Below are positions 13,207 to 26,592 of a stretch of 64,000 nucleotides of DNA, piece by piece. Each line of letters opens with the position of its first letter. The stretch's first letter is position 1. The stretch spans positions 744,001 to 808,000 of the forward strand of contig NC_090132.1 of assembly GCF_040581485.1 (NCBI RefSeq). Reading direction: 5' to 3'. Position numbers and translations under genes: made by a program. The notes beneath the pieces are model-generated. The model saw only the letters and a list, made by a program, of their open reading frames with translations, had not been told where the DNA came from and did no database searches. Source of the stretch: Linepithema humile. Taxonomy: Eukaryota > Arthropoda > Insecta > Hymenoptera > Formicidae.

Positions 13207-13236
13207 CGTCTCGTATACTTGTGGTCAAAGGGTTAA
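13207..13236. mobile_element. Second piggyBac-like TTAA terminus
   Basis: Read from the right it begins TTAACCCTTTGACCAC then AAGT, sharing the pattern TTAACCC-TTG-CC-AAGT with the relic at 9194-9233, in the same orientation and 4.0 kb away. It may be a second decayed element of the same family. Confidence 0.25.
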
Positions 13237-16200
13237 GAACGTCGTAAAAAGCGTGTTTAAACGGGGTCGTCGTCATCGTCGAAAAGCAGATTATCTGTGA
13301 TCTACGATCTATCTCGTGTCATCTACCTAGACCTCACATATTTTCTTGCGCGTTGACGGGGCCCCGCTCTTCCCGCATTTAGATACACACGTCGTCGTCG
13401 AGTATATCGAGATCGAGGCCGATGGAAAAGTCGACGGATCTCTCGTAAGAAGGTCGATGGGTGAACGCCATGGACTCTCGGAGCGAAGAAAGAACGAAAG
13501 AGAGGAATTAATCGTACGTGAAAGAGTAACGAGAGAACCTCGAGTTGTGCCGGTACACGCGCCTCGCGTGTGTACCTGTGTATTTTCGTGTGTGCAACAC
13601 ACGTGCGAATACGTGTCCAATATGCACACCTGTGTGTATCGCATTATCGCCGGGAGATATCGACAGTTGATACGATGATTGGCGGGGTTAGATCCCGGGC
13701 GCGCGATTGTCCGTTTTGTCGCGATAGAAATCTTCGCGTCTCTCGCCATTTAGAGCAGCTTGCCCGCGCGTCCTGTCGTATCTGTGTAAAATTGATGGCG
13801 GAGCACGCTCCGGACTACTGGACTACTGGAAAGGGCGTTTCCGGTACGACGGGTCTCGCATTCTAAATAACGATGAAAGCACTTTACGCACGCTACGAGG
13901 ATGTTCACGATTTCCTCGATTCTGTCAAACGTCTCTCTCTCCCACTCGCATTCCCGTCCACCGGCACCGTCCACTCCCGCTGAATCTCGCTTTACGAGCG
14001 AGCTACTTGCGCAGACAAGCGGAATTTCATTATTCGCGCTCTGCTCATTAGTCGCGGAAATAGTCGGACGAGCGTGATTACATCGACTCTCTAGATTCGT
14101 GCGAATTGCGGGCGCGCGCACGCGCGAGCGACACCGCTTCGATGTAACATTTACGACGAAAGAGAAGAGACGTTCGCAATGAAGATCTTATGATTTATGG
14201 ATGTACATTGAAATGCATTGAAACAAAGCTATTTTGAAATATTTTTTTAAATTTTCGCGTTTTCGTGAGAGGCGTTAGAACAATAGCGTAGAACAATAGC
14301 GTAGATTTTCTGAAATATTAATGAGATCGTTCGCTCTCCGCGCGGCTACGACCGATGGCTACGGCCGATCCCAATCTCTGATCGCGATCGCTTGCTACAG
14401 GGGATAAAAGTGACCTACTTCAACACCTCGCGCATGTATCGTGATCGCGGCAACGCCGACGGATATGATTTCTCGTGGCAATGGGGTGTCTCGTGTCATG
14501 TCCCGAGGAAATTTGTCTATCTGTCTCTCGTCTCGAAGCAGCTCGCGTCGATAGGCGCGCAATCCTGCTCGATTAATACGTCAATACGTTTTTTTTTCTT
14601 ATCGTTTTAATAATTGGCTTGTTATATGCAACATGCAATATTTACTCTAACATTTTAGCTATGAATGCACGGTTAATTTATTGCACATATTTGTTATCAT
14701 TTTAACAAATAATTTAATATCTTAAATAAATGTAAAATTTATCAAGATTTTTTTATGAATATATAGTACTTGATAAGAAATATAAGAAGTATTGTGATAA
14801 CTAAATAATAATATGTTTCTTTTTTATATGTAAAATATACGACAATGTTTCGTTTCTCTTTCGTCCTTAAATTCTGTTAAAAATGTAAAATGAGAAATTA
14901 CACATAAGAAATCTCTTGAACGATCATATAAGAAATGTAGATGTCTGAAAGCATTAGCATAGGTAGAGCGATATATTAGAATTACCGCAAGTGAATTTTC
15001 GCGGCAAAGGCGCGGCAAAGATCGGGCCACCTAGAAATCGACTTTCGACCGGCACACATTTCTCGTTTGCCGCCTATATGTTTCGGAGGATTTAATCGAC
15101 GGTAGGATAATCATCCTTCGCGTTTCGAACAGGCCCGAACAAGCGTGAGATTGATAGAAAATGCTATCAGTTTTACAGCAAAGCGTTTTAAGTGCTTCCT
15201 GGGATAGTATTCCCGTTACTAATGTTCTGTGAATTCGCGTCGATTTATATGCAAATGACGTATCTGGAGGAACATTGAGTAAATTTGATGTCAATTAAGA
15301 TCTCGCAAATAATCGTTAAAATAACCGATTAAGTTCCGATCTTTTAATTGCCCGCATCGTATCGTTGAAAGAGAGCCGTCTATTAAAATTAATGAAATGC
15401 AGCGCTATTTCTCGGCAATCGCGGTGGTGAATGTTTCCGGCTGCTAAATTTTATTGCACTCGATTTTCGTCGTGACAGAGTGGACCACCTCGAAACCGCG
15501 TTAACGAGTGGAGTTGCGCGATTGACACACATTTGTATCTTCGCGAGCATTTTACTCGGGCAATTAAATGGCTCGCTCGTTATCTGTCAAAAAACTAATT
15601 ACCTACAGTGTATAATTACACGAAAAGAAAGCTGTATATGCATCTAACTTATATAAAATTCTGATAAAATTAGAGAAGAATGTTTTATAGAAGAAGACTT
15701 CTTACAATTCTAATTCCTTCTAATAATAAGAGCACATTACATGATCAAATTAGTCTTTCTAGACTAAGTTGATTGTATGACATTTTCATATATTTTTTTT
15801 ACTTTAAAGTTTTAGCGGCTCTGATATGTAATTGTTAGATTTGAAACATACGATTGATCAGAATTAGAATATATAAAGTCTTAATCTGCAAAAGAAAATC
15901 ATTACAACTTAAATATTTTAAATAAGAAAACCGACTTTAGTTTTTTACAAGTTATTTAAAATTGATGACATGATATATTTCAACTATATGTTAGTGCATA
16001 TTATTTTTTTATACAAATGATATTAGATTAAATATGTATGCATTTTAATTTTGTAGATTTTTTAATCATTATCTCGAAGCGTTTGTCGTGGGACCGCGGA
16101 AGTTGCACACGCGATTTAATCGAGACTGCGGTAGTGCTTGGCGTAATTATTAGAAGGATATAATGGATCGCAGTGTTTAGCTTCTTTTGCAGAATTAGCA

Positions 16201-18282
16201 CGGTGTAAAGCATCATCCTTTATGCATCGTTGTGCATCGCTAATGAAGAGCTTTCACGGAAATTCCTTACTTCGGTAATGCGCGTTAATTCCAATTTTTA
16301 TAACTGCGTTCGCAAAATAAATTATAGCTACGGCAAAGTGGAAAGCTTGATGCCGTCATTATGTATTGCGTCCGTGCGACGATGCGACTAACAACGTAAC
16401 GATAACGCGGGTTAATATTTCTGTGACGGCTTCCCCTCTCGTTTTCTCTCTGTTATCCGTAAGGCGCGTTGCAGTGCTTTGAGTGTTTGCTGTTAACGGT
16501 CGTGGGAAAAAGCGGCACGTACAAAGTAAAGAACTCGGATACGAACACCCGCAGACCCACTGTCGTGTAATAATTTCAGCGGTGTGTCGCGAAATTGTCT
16601 ATCGACGCAACGATGGCAATAAAATGCTAGTTCACATTGTATGTCACGTTCGCGATCTTGGTGTCAAGTATACGCCACATGCGCGCGTTTGCAAGATGAG
16701 TGGACACATCTCTCTTTCTCGTTCGAGTGAGCCACTCTGGCTTATCAGATTTCATTCGAATTGCATATTACGGGTGAAATACAGGATGATTCGAAAATAG
16801 GTCGTTGAAATTTCGCCGGCGGGAAAGCAATTTCGTCAAATTGCAATTACACGCCGTTATTAAGGCTCATTTTGTGAAAACGATAACAGTAACATTTCGT
16901 CATTAGCGAATAACAGCAGCAAGCGTAGAAAGATTTCTCATATCTCGCATTCTTTTATTCGCAGTTGGCGCGCGCGGGCGCGCATTAACGGCTTGTTAAT
17001 CGACATGGCTTTCGCGCTCGCGTTTCGAGAAAGCGCATACAAATGGCATATTAATGTCCCGACGGCGGTTTCTGAGAGGATTTCGAGACGGTTATCCCTT
17101 GATTTTTTGGGTCGGGCGAGATATAGAGGACAAATCTGTTATGGCCCAGGGACCGTGACGGCGAAACGCTCTAACGGATTCGCCGCTCGGAGAGGAGAGA
17201 AAGACCCAAATCCATCGTGAACAAAAGCGGCTCTAATTTGTTCCGAACCGGCACACTTGTAGCTCGAAACTGGAGCGAGATAGTGATGCGCGCAAGTGAA
17301 TGCTTCTGCGAACTGTATTTGTGAAACAATAACTTAAATCTCGGTTGCAGCGACATGACAATACGGCTTTCGACGAAAGTGAAATCGTGAAAGTCTACTT
17401 TTATATTCAGAATCTCGAAATCTAAGACATTAGCATAGTCGTCAAAGATGATTATTCGAATTTGTTATGTAAGGTGTTACTTGTAAGTTATTACTAAGGA
17501 ATCTTAATCTTCCATCAAAAACCATGACTCGTAATTAAATTGAATTTTTGTAGATAAAGCCTGATGTGTTTTACGACAATTTATCTAGCGATTACGTGTT
17601 TCAATTAGAAATACATAATTGTCTCTCAATTTTCTCTCTCTATTCGATATAGATTATGATTTCTTTTACTTACTTTGATGAAACAATAGAATGATTAGGT
17701 TGTTGTGTACATTAAACCAAAAATGATTTTTTAAGTAACAAATTTTAAAACGTGACTTTCCGGAGAACGTGTGTGGTCGGGAATTGGATTTCTAGTTTTA
17801 GCGGCTAATTGGAGGCTAAAAAGGGCACTTGAGAATTGCATTGGAAAGATTGAGTGAGACATGAAGTGCAGCGCGTGTTTAGGAAGCGAGCGACTAATCA
17901 GTGAAAGTGCCGCGTTCGATCATGGCAAGTGGTTACGGTTATTTTAAGAAGGAATCGAGCTTGACCCGATTCACACGGGGAATTCCGCCACGAGCGGACT
18001 AATCGCCAACGAGCGTTTGTTGTTAAGCTGCGAAAATCACCCGCTTGCATTCTCGATACGTTTGTTATCTATCTCGGCTTCCTTTAAGTGGATTGCGTTC
18101 CTTTCGCCTTCCTTGAGATCGGCACACTTTTCACCGGTTAATAATCATTTTTTCTTATTAGGAATTGACAGAGAAAATAGAATCGATTTACATTGTTTCT
18201 TTTACTTTTCTCTACTATCTCCGATAGATATCTGAAAAAACGAAAATATATTGCAATTCTTCGCACGTTCTTTTTTTTAGAT

Positions 18283-18459
18283 ATGTTTCGTGAAAAGTTC
18301 GCTGCAATACGTGAACAAAGTTCGTGCGATTTCGTGAAGTTTATTATCAGCGAAACAAACTTTATTGGTTGCTTGATAGAAAGATACAAGCTCGTGGACA
18401 AAATAATGCGTTTATCATGTAGACAGTTTGTGGATAGCATAAACTTATTCTTATTTTAA
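18283..18459 (+). CDS. Candidate terminal exon or small ORF, 58 aa
   Basis: A strong acceptor (TTCTTTTTTTTAG ending 18280) is followed at once by ATATG and a 58-codon frame (MFREKFAAIREQS...DSINLFLF) ending in TAA. The sequence is mixed hydrophobic and charged, helix-like. An antisense frame of similar length overlaps it. No upstream exon found; could be chance. Confidence 0.2.
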   Translation: MFREKFAAIREQSSCDFVKFIISETNFIGCLIERYKLVDKIMRLSCRQFVDSINLFLF

Positions 18460-20506
18460 TCATTAATTTTTACTGCAGATATTGATCTTTGCCGGGGAAT
18501 TAGTAAAATAATAATAGCTTTTCACTTAAGTTAATTATTTTTTAGTAAAATAGAAGAACCTAAACATTACTACGACGAACATTATGTTTTTCGTTCAATT
18601 CACTCGAGTTTATTTATTGTAAGAAAATTGAAAGAGTTCTGCTTGCAAAGGAACAGACAGGCGCGATGAAATATTTGTACCTGACGAATCTACAAATGTC
18701 CGTATTCAAAACTGCTCGCAACTCGATCGCACGATATCAAGACTTTCTAATAACATTAACCTCCGGCTATTGATTATATTGTTTTCGATCTAGCGCGCTC
18801 GCCTACTTCTGGAAGCGGCGATAATTCATGTATTAGCAGCAATAGGGGGTACTGCTCGTTACGATCGATCGTCCATTCCGGAGACTAATTTCATCCGCGT
18901 GAGGATGCAAGTGTATTAACGCTTAAAATTGCTTTCGCGGCAGGCGCGGTAAGACTTTCTATCGATACCGCGAGATTAAAACTTTCCAATCTTTTACGTG
19001 TTTCATCGAATCTTCAGATCGTCCCATGATTCACCGCACACGAACGTGAATTATTTTATGATGTCCGATAAATCGCGTGTATGAGACACAATAAAATATC
19101 GCGACTGTCGTTCGCGATTAGTTCCAAATATCCGTAACACGAGAGTATAATTTTTACAAATTCTGATATATTTTTGTATAATTCTAATAATTGCGAATAG
19201 TTTGCTTTTTATTGTGTATTATAAAATCTCATTGTTTTGAAATCGGGAGAGTTATTTGTTGCTCGTCGTTTAAAATACAAGTATTATTATCACATTATCA
19301 CGCGGATCATTTACTCGGGCTTTAACTCGCTCCGACACCTGTCAGCTTCGAGCCTTCAATGAAGCGCAGAGCGCTTCGACTCTCTCTCTACACGCAACCG
19401 GATCTCAGACACCCGACACCTCCGTGGAAAAATTAAACTCACCGATTTCGAAGCTGTTCGTTCTTCACAGTGCACCGCCTATATGCCGTAGAGCACTCGA
19501 TCGATCGTCATTCCCGGATCATCCTTCCCGTCGCGATCGTTCTTGCGTACGCAAGGCCATGTTCACACATTCGTTGCTGATCCGGGAAATTGCATCGTAC
19601 GATCAGACGCGGCCGCGATACTAGTTCGTGATTGTCAAACACATGGATCGTGAAATAAAGAACGGCCTGGTCTTAAAAAAGGGAGAAATCGAGCCGCGTG
19701 CCAGTCCGACTGTCCGAAGTCGATTATCCAACGTCGCTCCGTTCGTTCACCGAAAGAGTACACCAGTACGCGATCGATCACCGCGATGTTGAGGTATCAT
19801 TCACGCAGTCGTCGACTGTTCTTTTTTTTACGTCTTCGTAATCGACGCTCAACCTCGCCTCATTTTTTTTTCTCGTATCTTTTTTCTGCCGAAACGATTC
19901 GATCGCAATTCACGAAGGAGAAACGCAATATTCGTAGCCGCAGCACTTCGTGTTCCTTGTGCTCGGCGTGCACGCGGTTCGACTACCGGTCGCGCTTTGA
20001 GGATCGCCTGATTGCGTCCAGCGTGGACGAGGAAGCCGTGAAGGAGGTAGTAGGGAGCCCGTGAGCAGCAGCCTCGTGCCAACCGCCACTGCAACGACCA
20101 CGTGTCGTCTCCCGCCACGAGGATGCCACGAGATGGGTTCCCGGCGCGGCCGCGCCGGATGCGATTGGACACGACCGAGAGTTACCGTGGTGTTGTGCGG
20201 GAGAGAAATTCTATGTTTTCTTCACGCACTTTTCCACCTCATGCAAACAAATTTTCCCGACGGCCGTAGCGATTTCTTGAGATAGTGGCAGAATTTTGAA
20301 CGCTGCTTCGTGTTAATTCTTTGCTTGATTGATGTTTTTTTATATTAATTAATATTTTTCTTATTTATTGTACGTGTAAGTTTTTATTGCGAAGGTTAAC
20401 ATGTTTATAAATAATATATAAAATGCGCGATACGATAAAGAATTAAGATGTGATCTGAAATACAGATTTTAATATAATAATTATGATATATTAATTAAAA
20501 AAGGTG

Positions 20507-20525
20507 TCAGAGAGAGAGAGAGAGA
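20507..20525. repeat. (AG)n microsatellite
   Basis: Nine AG units in AT-rich DNA. Confidence 0.85.
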
Positions 20526-23500
20526 TTTTGTGACGCAAAATAGATTATAATGTCGGAAATGTTCCGCAACAAACAGTTAAATAAAAGTTGTCATATTTGC
20601 GGCATCTTAATTCAGCCTTCCTGATTTTGCCTGATTAGTAGTCGCAAATGCAAACTCCATAACGCAAAAACCAAGAATACTATTATTAATGTATATCGAA
20701 GAAAGTCTTGTGCCACTTTAGTTAAATTGGACCGTAATCATTGACGAGGGAGTGGACGATGGAATAAACTAATGATCGTAATAACGAGTCCGACAAAATG
20801 AACAATTTATTCGGACAAAAAAATGTTGGTTTTCTGAAATAGCGTGCTTCGGCTATTTTACGTAACGAGTGAAAATGAGCTTTCCCTCCACTCGCGGCAC
20901 CGTTAAATATCATTTCCGCAGAATCTCCATGGATCTGCATAGCATGTCACTTATCGGGACAATTCCGTCGCAGCGGGATTCCTAATAGAAAAAGATAACC
21001 CCAAATCGCGCGGTGAAACTCATCTATTTAAACTATTGCTTCGATCACTTGTCGGACGAGTTGGTTGAGCGGAAAAAATTGTCGTTGCCGCTGCAACGGA
21101 GTGTAAGAACGCGAGATAGCAGAATGTCAGAGAGGTTTTTTTTTCGATGTCGAATCGGTAAACGGCGCGACAATAAAAGGCGTTGAATTCCTTTCGCGCG
21201 CATCTCTCGCAATCAGTTTGACCAACGCGCGACGGCAACGGCGAGAAGAGATAATGAACGTATTTATGTACATACGCCACGGAGGTGTGTATGCGCGTAA
21301 TTGCCGAGCCGAAGTACCCGCCGTCCCTCTCGCTTTTGGACGAAGTGGGTCGTCCTCCTGAAGAGAACAGTCGGCGAGGGGCCGACGGCCGCCGACTGCT
21401 GCCTTCTCTCTTTTAGTATCCGCCGACCGCCACTCCACTTCCGCGTCAATCGTTTTCCGCGAGTCGCGCCGCGGCGATGATCTTCTTAATTTAACGGGAA
21501 AAACGCATCGGCGTAAAACCGCAAAACGCTTTTTTCTTGTCCATTAAATTGCGAGGCAAATCCACGGAATACCGTGTAATCCGATGATAGATCGCTACTT
21601 GAGTTTTATCGTGCATCCGGATATTTCACGCACGCAAAATGCGTAAATTGCAATGCGCGCGCAAAAAGTACTTAATAAATCTTTTTCATTGCGTTAACAC
21701 AATTTTATAATAGCTATAATCGCGATATCATTATGTCAATCTTCGACGGCTTTCGTTATGCTTTTTTTGATTTTTTTCTTAATGCTTCTCGAAATCACGT
21801 GATATGTACTTGGCATTATAAAACAGAGCTATATTATATGTAAAAGATTATGAATTCTGGAATAACTTTTTATAGATAATAAAAATAGTGTTAGTTTTTT
21901 TAGATGCACTGCAATTTAGCAAGAGTTAAAAATTCTTTGTTTGAAGGCAGTTTACTTTAAACTAAAAAATATTATCAAAGTGACAATGCAGGCCGATGTT
22001 AGTGCAGGAAAAATATGACAATAAGACTTGTGCTATAGTCTGTATGCTTTATGATTTGTTTAGGGGCACGAGACAGTTATCCTCTCGCGTTTATTGATGA
22101 CGAGTTAACGAGAGTGTTGTTTTTATTTCGCCGTTATAATAAACGTCGTGTGATTAATCGAGTTGACTCAACACACGATCTGAAACTTGCTAACATGACA
22201 ATTATATTCCTCTCAAGCTGGCCGACTTAGCTAAACGATCTTTGACTTTATTCTTAATGACTGAGTTAATAATATCTCCCCCGGACAACTGGAGCATTTA
22301 TTGTAATTAAATTCTCTTTCGCTCAAGATTTAAACTCAGCTTGGTCTTACTTCTCGCGATAAGACGAAACAGGGTCATGTGAAAAAGGTAATACGTATCT
22401 ATGATTTGGATAATTCAATATTTTGAGAACGAGAAAAACGCGGATTTTGACGAACAAGAAAAAGAGATGAACGATGCTGAAAAATTTCATAGATCATGTA
22501 ATTGAATTTTTTATTTGTACTTTTAGTTGACTGAATAGAAAATTTTGTTAAATAAACTATAATGAGAAATCGGAGGTTAAAATCAAGATCATGAATGGAA
22601 GAAAGATTCGGAGACGAAAAAATTCACAGCTGTATCGTTGCACTATCGTCGGTAAAAAGATTTGCCAACGACGGAAGTATGCTGGTTGATTAATAGCAAC
22701 GTAGGGCGATCAATCGCGAGTGAAATTTCCGCGGATTTTTAATTGCTCAAGGGCTATTCGCGCCGTTAATTAGCCGACAATTGTAACCGAAGTAGCTTAC
22801 AAACTCACGCTAAACTTTCTTCTCTCGTCTGCCCGCCGCCGACAATAGCCCCCTCCCTCCCTTTGTCCGTGAAAACGCCTGCGTTAATTAGCGGGCGCGC
22901 GTGTGCGTCTCTCTCTGTATTAAACACGTCGACTAATTGCACACGAGCGCCGAGGTGTATTGTTGAGCTAGATCCCGGCGAATAGCGGGAAAGATTCATG
23001 CGCGTACATAAGATCGCCTCGCGCGCACGGATTCAGACTGGAAATGCATATAAATATCTGATGAAACCGAGATTTTTTCTGAATGTAAATGGGTTATCGC
23101 GGGTTGTTGCCCCATAATTACGCGGTGACACAATTAATTAAGACCGACGGCCGGACGAGCGGACGAGAGATGTTCGATACTGCACACAAAGTGCGATCGA
23201 ATGTGTTGACGATGTGCCCGGCGCAGATGACCGATTCAGCAATCAAACTTTTCTCTGTAAATTTAAGAAGTTCATCTCTTTAATTATATAATTGATTACA
23301 CGCTTCAATTGCTTTTCATGTTTGCGAATAAACAAAAGAATCAAGTCGAGTCGCGTGTTGCGTTCTTGCGAATACCGGATGAATATCGGACATCATTTAT
23401 GCATCCGATCGCATATCCGAGAACTTATAAACTTGCATGAACTTTTGTCCGATAAACTTTTGTTTGCTCAGCGCCCCGATCGCCACGCTCTGTAAAGCTA

Positions 23501-25231
23501 GCTGCGAAGTCCGATTTCGCGTGGTGATATGCCTAACGGAACATAAATCGTGAAATCCAATTTGAATTCGGAAGTGGTCGGCATACGATTAACGCGGTAC
23601 ACCCGAGTTCCCGTGGCGGCGGCGGGGGGAAAGGGGGATGAGGGGGCAGCGGGAGCATCGCCTCATTTCGGATGCGTCCGTTGCCCCGGAGATGCATGCG
23701 CCTCGGATGATTAGCGCGCGCGGTCTGGGCTCAGCGCGCCGAGAGATGACTTAGAAAGGTTCCCCACCCCTATTCTCCCTCCCTGCCGACCCTACGCACT
23801 TATAAATGCCTGAAATTACTGGTTAGACTGGTATCGGGCTCGTTAATTGCCGCTCGTTATAAGGGCAACGTGCAGAAAATACAAGACAGGGATTTTCGAC
23901 AACACGGCGGCAATCACGACGCGTATACATGACGCTAACGATACACTCTCGCAGAGTTGTATCGCAGAGTTGTATCTACGCTCGAGATACACGGGCTACA
24001 CACGGGCGTTATTAACGCCTTAACGCTTCCAGTTAAGTATTTTCGAAGGCGCAATGTCCGAATATTGCGCTTTTGCGACCTTTGCGATGGCAAAATAATG
24101 ACGGCCGTCGATTGCGTGTAATAATACACCGCAAAGGACAATCGCGTCATTTTTTATTTTCTCGTAAACCCGGTGACTGTCGAAAATGTACGTGGCTCTC
24201 GTGGGTAAATGTTCGACGCTCGTCCCGAATTAACCGATACACAACGACATGTGAAATTGCTGGCGACTTTATAATCGATTTCGACGACGGAACGCTTTGG
24301 AAGCGCCAAACTGTCAGCGCGAGACTCAGCGCGTTTTCTGAATTTATGGACGAGACGCTTTTAAAATGCTCAGTGACTTTAATGGCCCTGAATGTGTTTC
24401 GCCGGTAGTCTACTCGCCACGCTCGTTTCTTGCTCATTCTTCGTTCCCTCATTTTTCTCGCGCGATACATCTCGCCGGCTGCTCCGAGCGCGATCATTTG
24501 GGACAGTAACTCGTCTGCAATGTAAACAACTGATCTTGATGCGTTATCGTGATGGCGTGAAGCGAACATATTTATGTCTTTTAGTCGTGTATGAATGCAA
24601 TAAGAACGAAACTAGAATAATAACGATATTTCCTGCAATATTAATTGTAAAATCAAGAATTATTGTATAAATAATTCATTTTTTTTTAATTTTTTAAAAC
24701 AGAGTTTAAAAAGTGTTCATGTTAAGAAATTAGCACAATTAAACTTGATACTTGAGTTTGATATTTGAAGAACATGATACATCACTATATCTCTCGCTGT
24801 ATTCTCATACATTTGTGTGTGATTTATAACAAGCCGAATTTACTTTTGTCATCTGAAAAACTGCCGATAATTGTATGTAGATCGTTGAGAGCACTGAAAA
24901 TACAAAAAAGAGATATGTTACAAGAAGGCACACATTGTTGCGTTTGACAGCCACGTAAAACCCAGTCGGATTGATTATATCGGGTCCTTTGCTCCATTCA
25001 TTGTGTCCCCGGCCCAAGGAAGTAGGTCAGTTCGCAGGGACAACATACGGCTCTCGTTCGACTCGGCTCTTTATTTATAACAGAATAACTGTGTACATCA
25101 GACCGAGCTTTGTGCTATGCTCGATCCTCTTTTCTCAAGTTGTATCGAGTCCAGTTATCGAATCGGAGTTCTTTTCATTGCTTTTTAAGGGTAGCGCATA
25201 ATCGCAAGCAAACAGATGAATGTCTAGAGCA

Positions 25232-25314
25232 CACAATTTCTAATATTCCATATAAACAGAAAATATCACTGATTCAGCAAATACGAGAATACTACTCAAA
25301 TATGAGAAATTGTG
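25232..25314. ncRNA. Hairpin copy 1, related to the one at 26503
   Basis: Arms 25232-25247 and 25299-25314 pair with one mismatch (CACAATTTCTAATATT and partner). Stem and middle align with the copy at 26503-26592 along the whole length (shared TAAACA.GAAAA, GCAA.TA.GA and TCAAATAT blocks). The closing pair is C-G here and G-C in the other copy, a compensatory change. Flanking sequences do not align and no target-site duplication is evident. Confidence 0.4.
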
Positions 25315-26502
25315 GGTTAGCCATTTAGGTTGCATCAACCGTCTGGCTTAAGCAAGCACAGTTTTCACCATCTCTTTCTACAGATTAAAGTTTATCTGTA
25401 ATACGGAGAAAGAGGGAAAATTTATTTTATCCTTAGCTACTTAAACAATATAGATATAGACATAAGGAGAATAGGTCAACAATATTAATGTAGCACAGAA
25501 ACCAATTTATTATTTATTTATAACACATGCATTGTGCTATTGCATTGTCGCTGCTAATAAAAATCAATTTGAATAAAATTATTTTCTAACAATATTAGTA
25601 TTCGTAATAAATCTCTGCTGTCCACATAATGTCTGACATATTTTGCTATGACATAAAATTTTCTGTGCTAGCTCGAAGATTTTTTTCGTATACAACCCTT
25701 CTGGCATGACTTTCTCGGATTTGGTACAAAATAACTTGTTCAGACAAGTGTCAGAATATCTTTTGCGGTATCATTGAGTCACAATGCGTTTTGCAACGAC
25801 GATGCGCTCCGACAGCTTCTCCCGGCACAGCGTTCGCGAAGCTACTTTGAAATCGTTGATGTATCTTAAGCAACCACCGCGTATCGCATCGCGCCGTTTC
25901 GCTCTCGAGGCTCAATTAGAGACGTACGGATTTATCATCGCGCGGCCAATTAAAATGTAGGAAACGAGAAAATCCGCCGTTCCGTTCCGTTCTGTAAAGC
26001 CGCCCTGGCATTTGGGCCGCACCATAGAGTAATGTACGACATTCGGCGGCTCTCCACTCTTAATTCGCTCTCCCTGTCGATTTCTTTATTTTAAGAAAGC
26101 TGTACGGGTCTTTCTCTCCCTCTGTCTTCTCTCGCTGGCGCGCGCCGTTATTCCTCGAATTCCTTGATCCACCGTTAATGCACCGGAATTTCGGGACACG
26201 CTAAGATCTACGGAACACGACAAAGTTTAAGACCATTACCGGCTTCTTCGCTCGAAAATAATTCACGCTCTTCATTGTACACGAGCCTTATAAAGATAAA
26301 AAGATGTTCCGCAAGATATAAACACACTTTTCTCGAAGCCGACAATTAAACGCGCGTCCACGGCGACGCAAGTTTCCGGAGGGGAGTCGCATTTGTAAAA
26401 TTTTCGAATCCTTGCATTAGTGCAAAAAAAAAAAAAAATGGGATGTGAGTCGTTTCCGCCGAAATCAATTAACTAGTATCGGCTAAGTGCCATACGCGAG
26501 TA

Positions 26503-26592
26503 ACCGACAATTTCTAATATTTTATCTAAACAAGAAAAATACGGGTTTGGCAAGTATGATTCTGGGTCAGTCAAATATTAGAAATTGTCGGT
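26503..26592. ncRNA. Hairpin copy 2 (20-bp perfect stem) of a two-copy family
   Basis: Arms 26503-26522 and 26573-26592 are exact reverse complements (ACCGACAATTTCTAATATTT and partner). The 50-nt middle can pair further (AGAA..ATAC with GTAT..TTCT around an 11-nt loop). Overall size and shape resemble a pre-miRNA, or a very short MITE. The strand of any transcript is unknown. I do not recognise it as a known miRNA. Confidence 0.4.

Larger units (their letters stand above)
12215..25231. other. Non-coding stretch with CpG-rich patches
   Basis: CpG-rich patches near 13.2-14.2, 16.4-17.2, 19.3-20.3, 21.0-21.5 and 23.5-23.8 kb alternate with AT-rich DNA. A - strand donor (GAAATCG/GTGAGTTTAA, exon edge near 19446) with a GC-rich stretch behind it could mark a non-coding first exon of a - strand gene starting near 19.6-20.2 kb. 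Short tandem duplications occur at 14279-14304 and 23951-23974. Confidence 0.4.

Noticed and set aside
13327..13749. 140-codon - strand ATG frame ending at a weak donor
   Set aside because: CpG-rich patch open on both strands; low-complexity Ser/Thr/Arg composition including CA/TG-rich DNA.
20043..20056. let-7-like GAGGTAGTAGG
   Set aside because: Only the first 11 bases match and no hairpin partner is present.
24147..24569. 140-codon - strand frame starting with ATG
   Set aside because: Frames of this length are expected a few times by chance in 64 kb at this composition; no splice signals or recognisable motif, and the opposite strand is also partly open.
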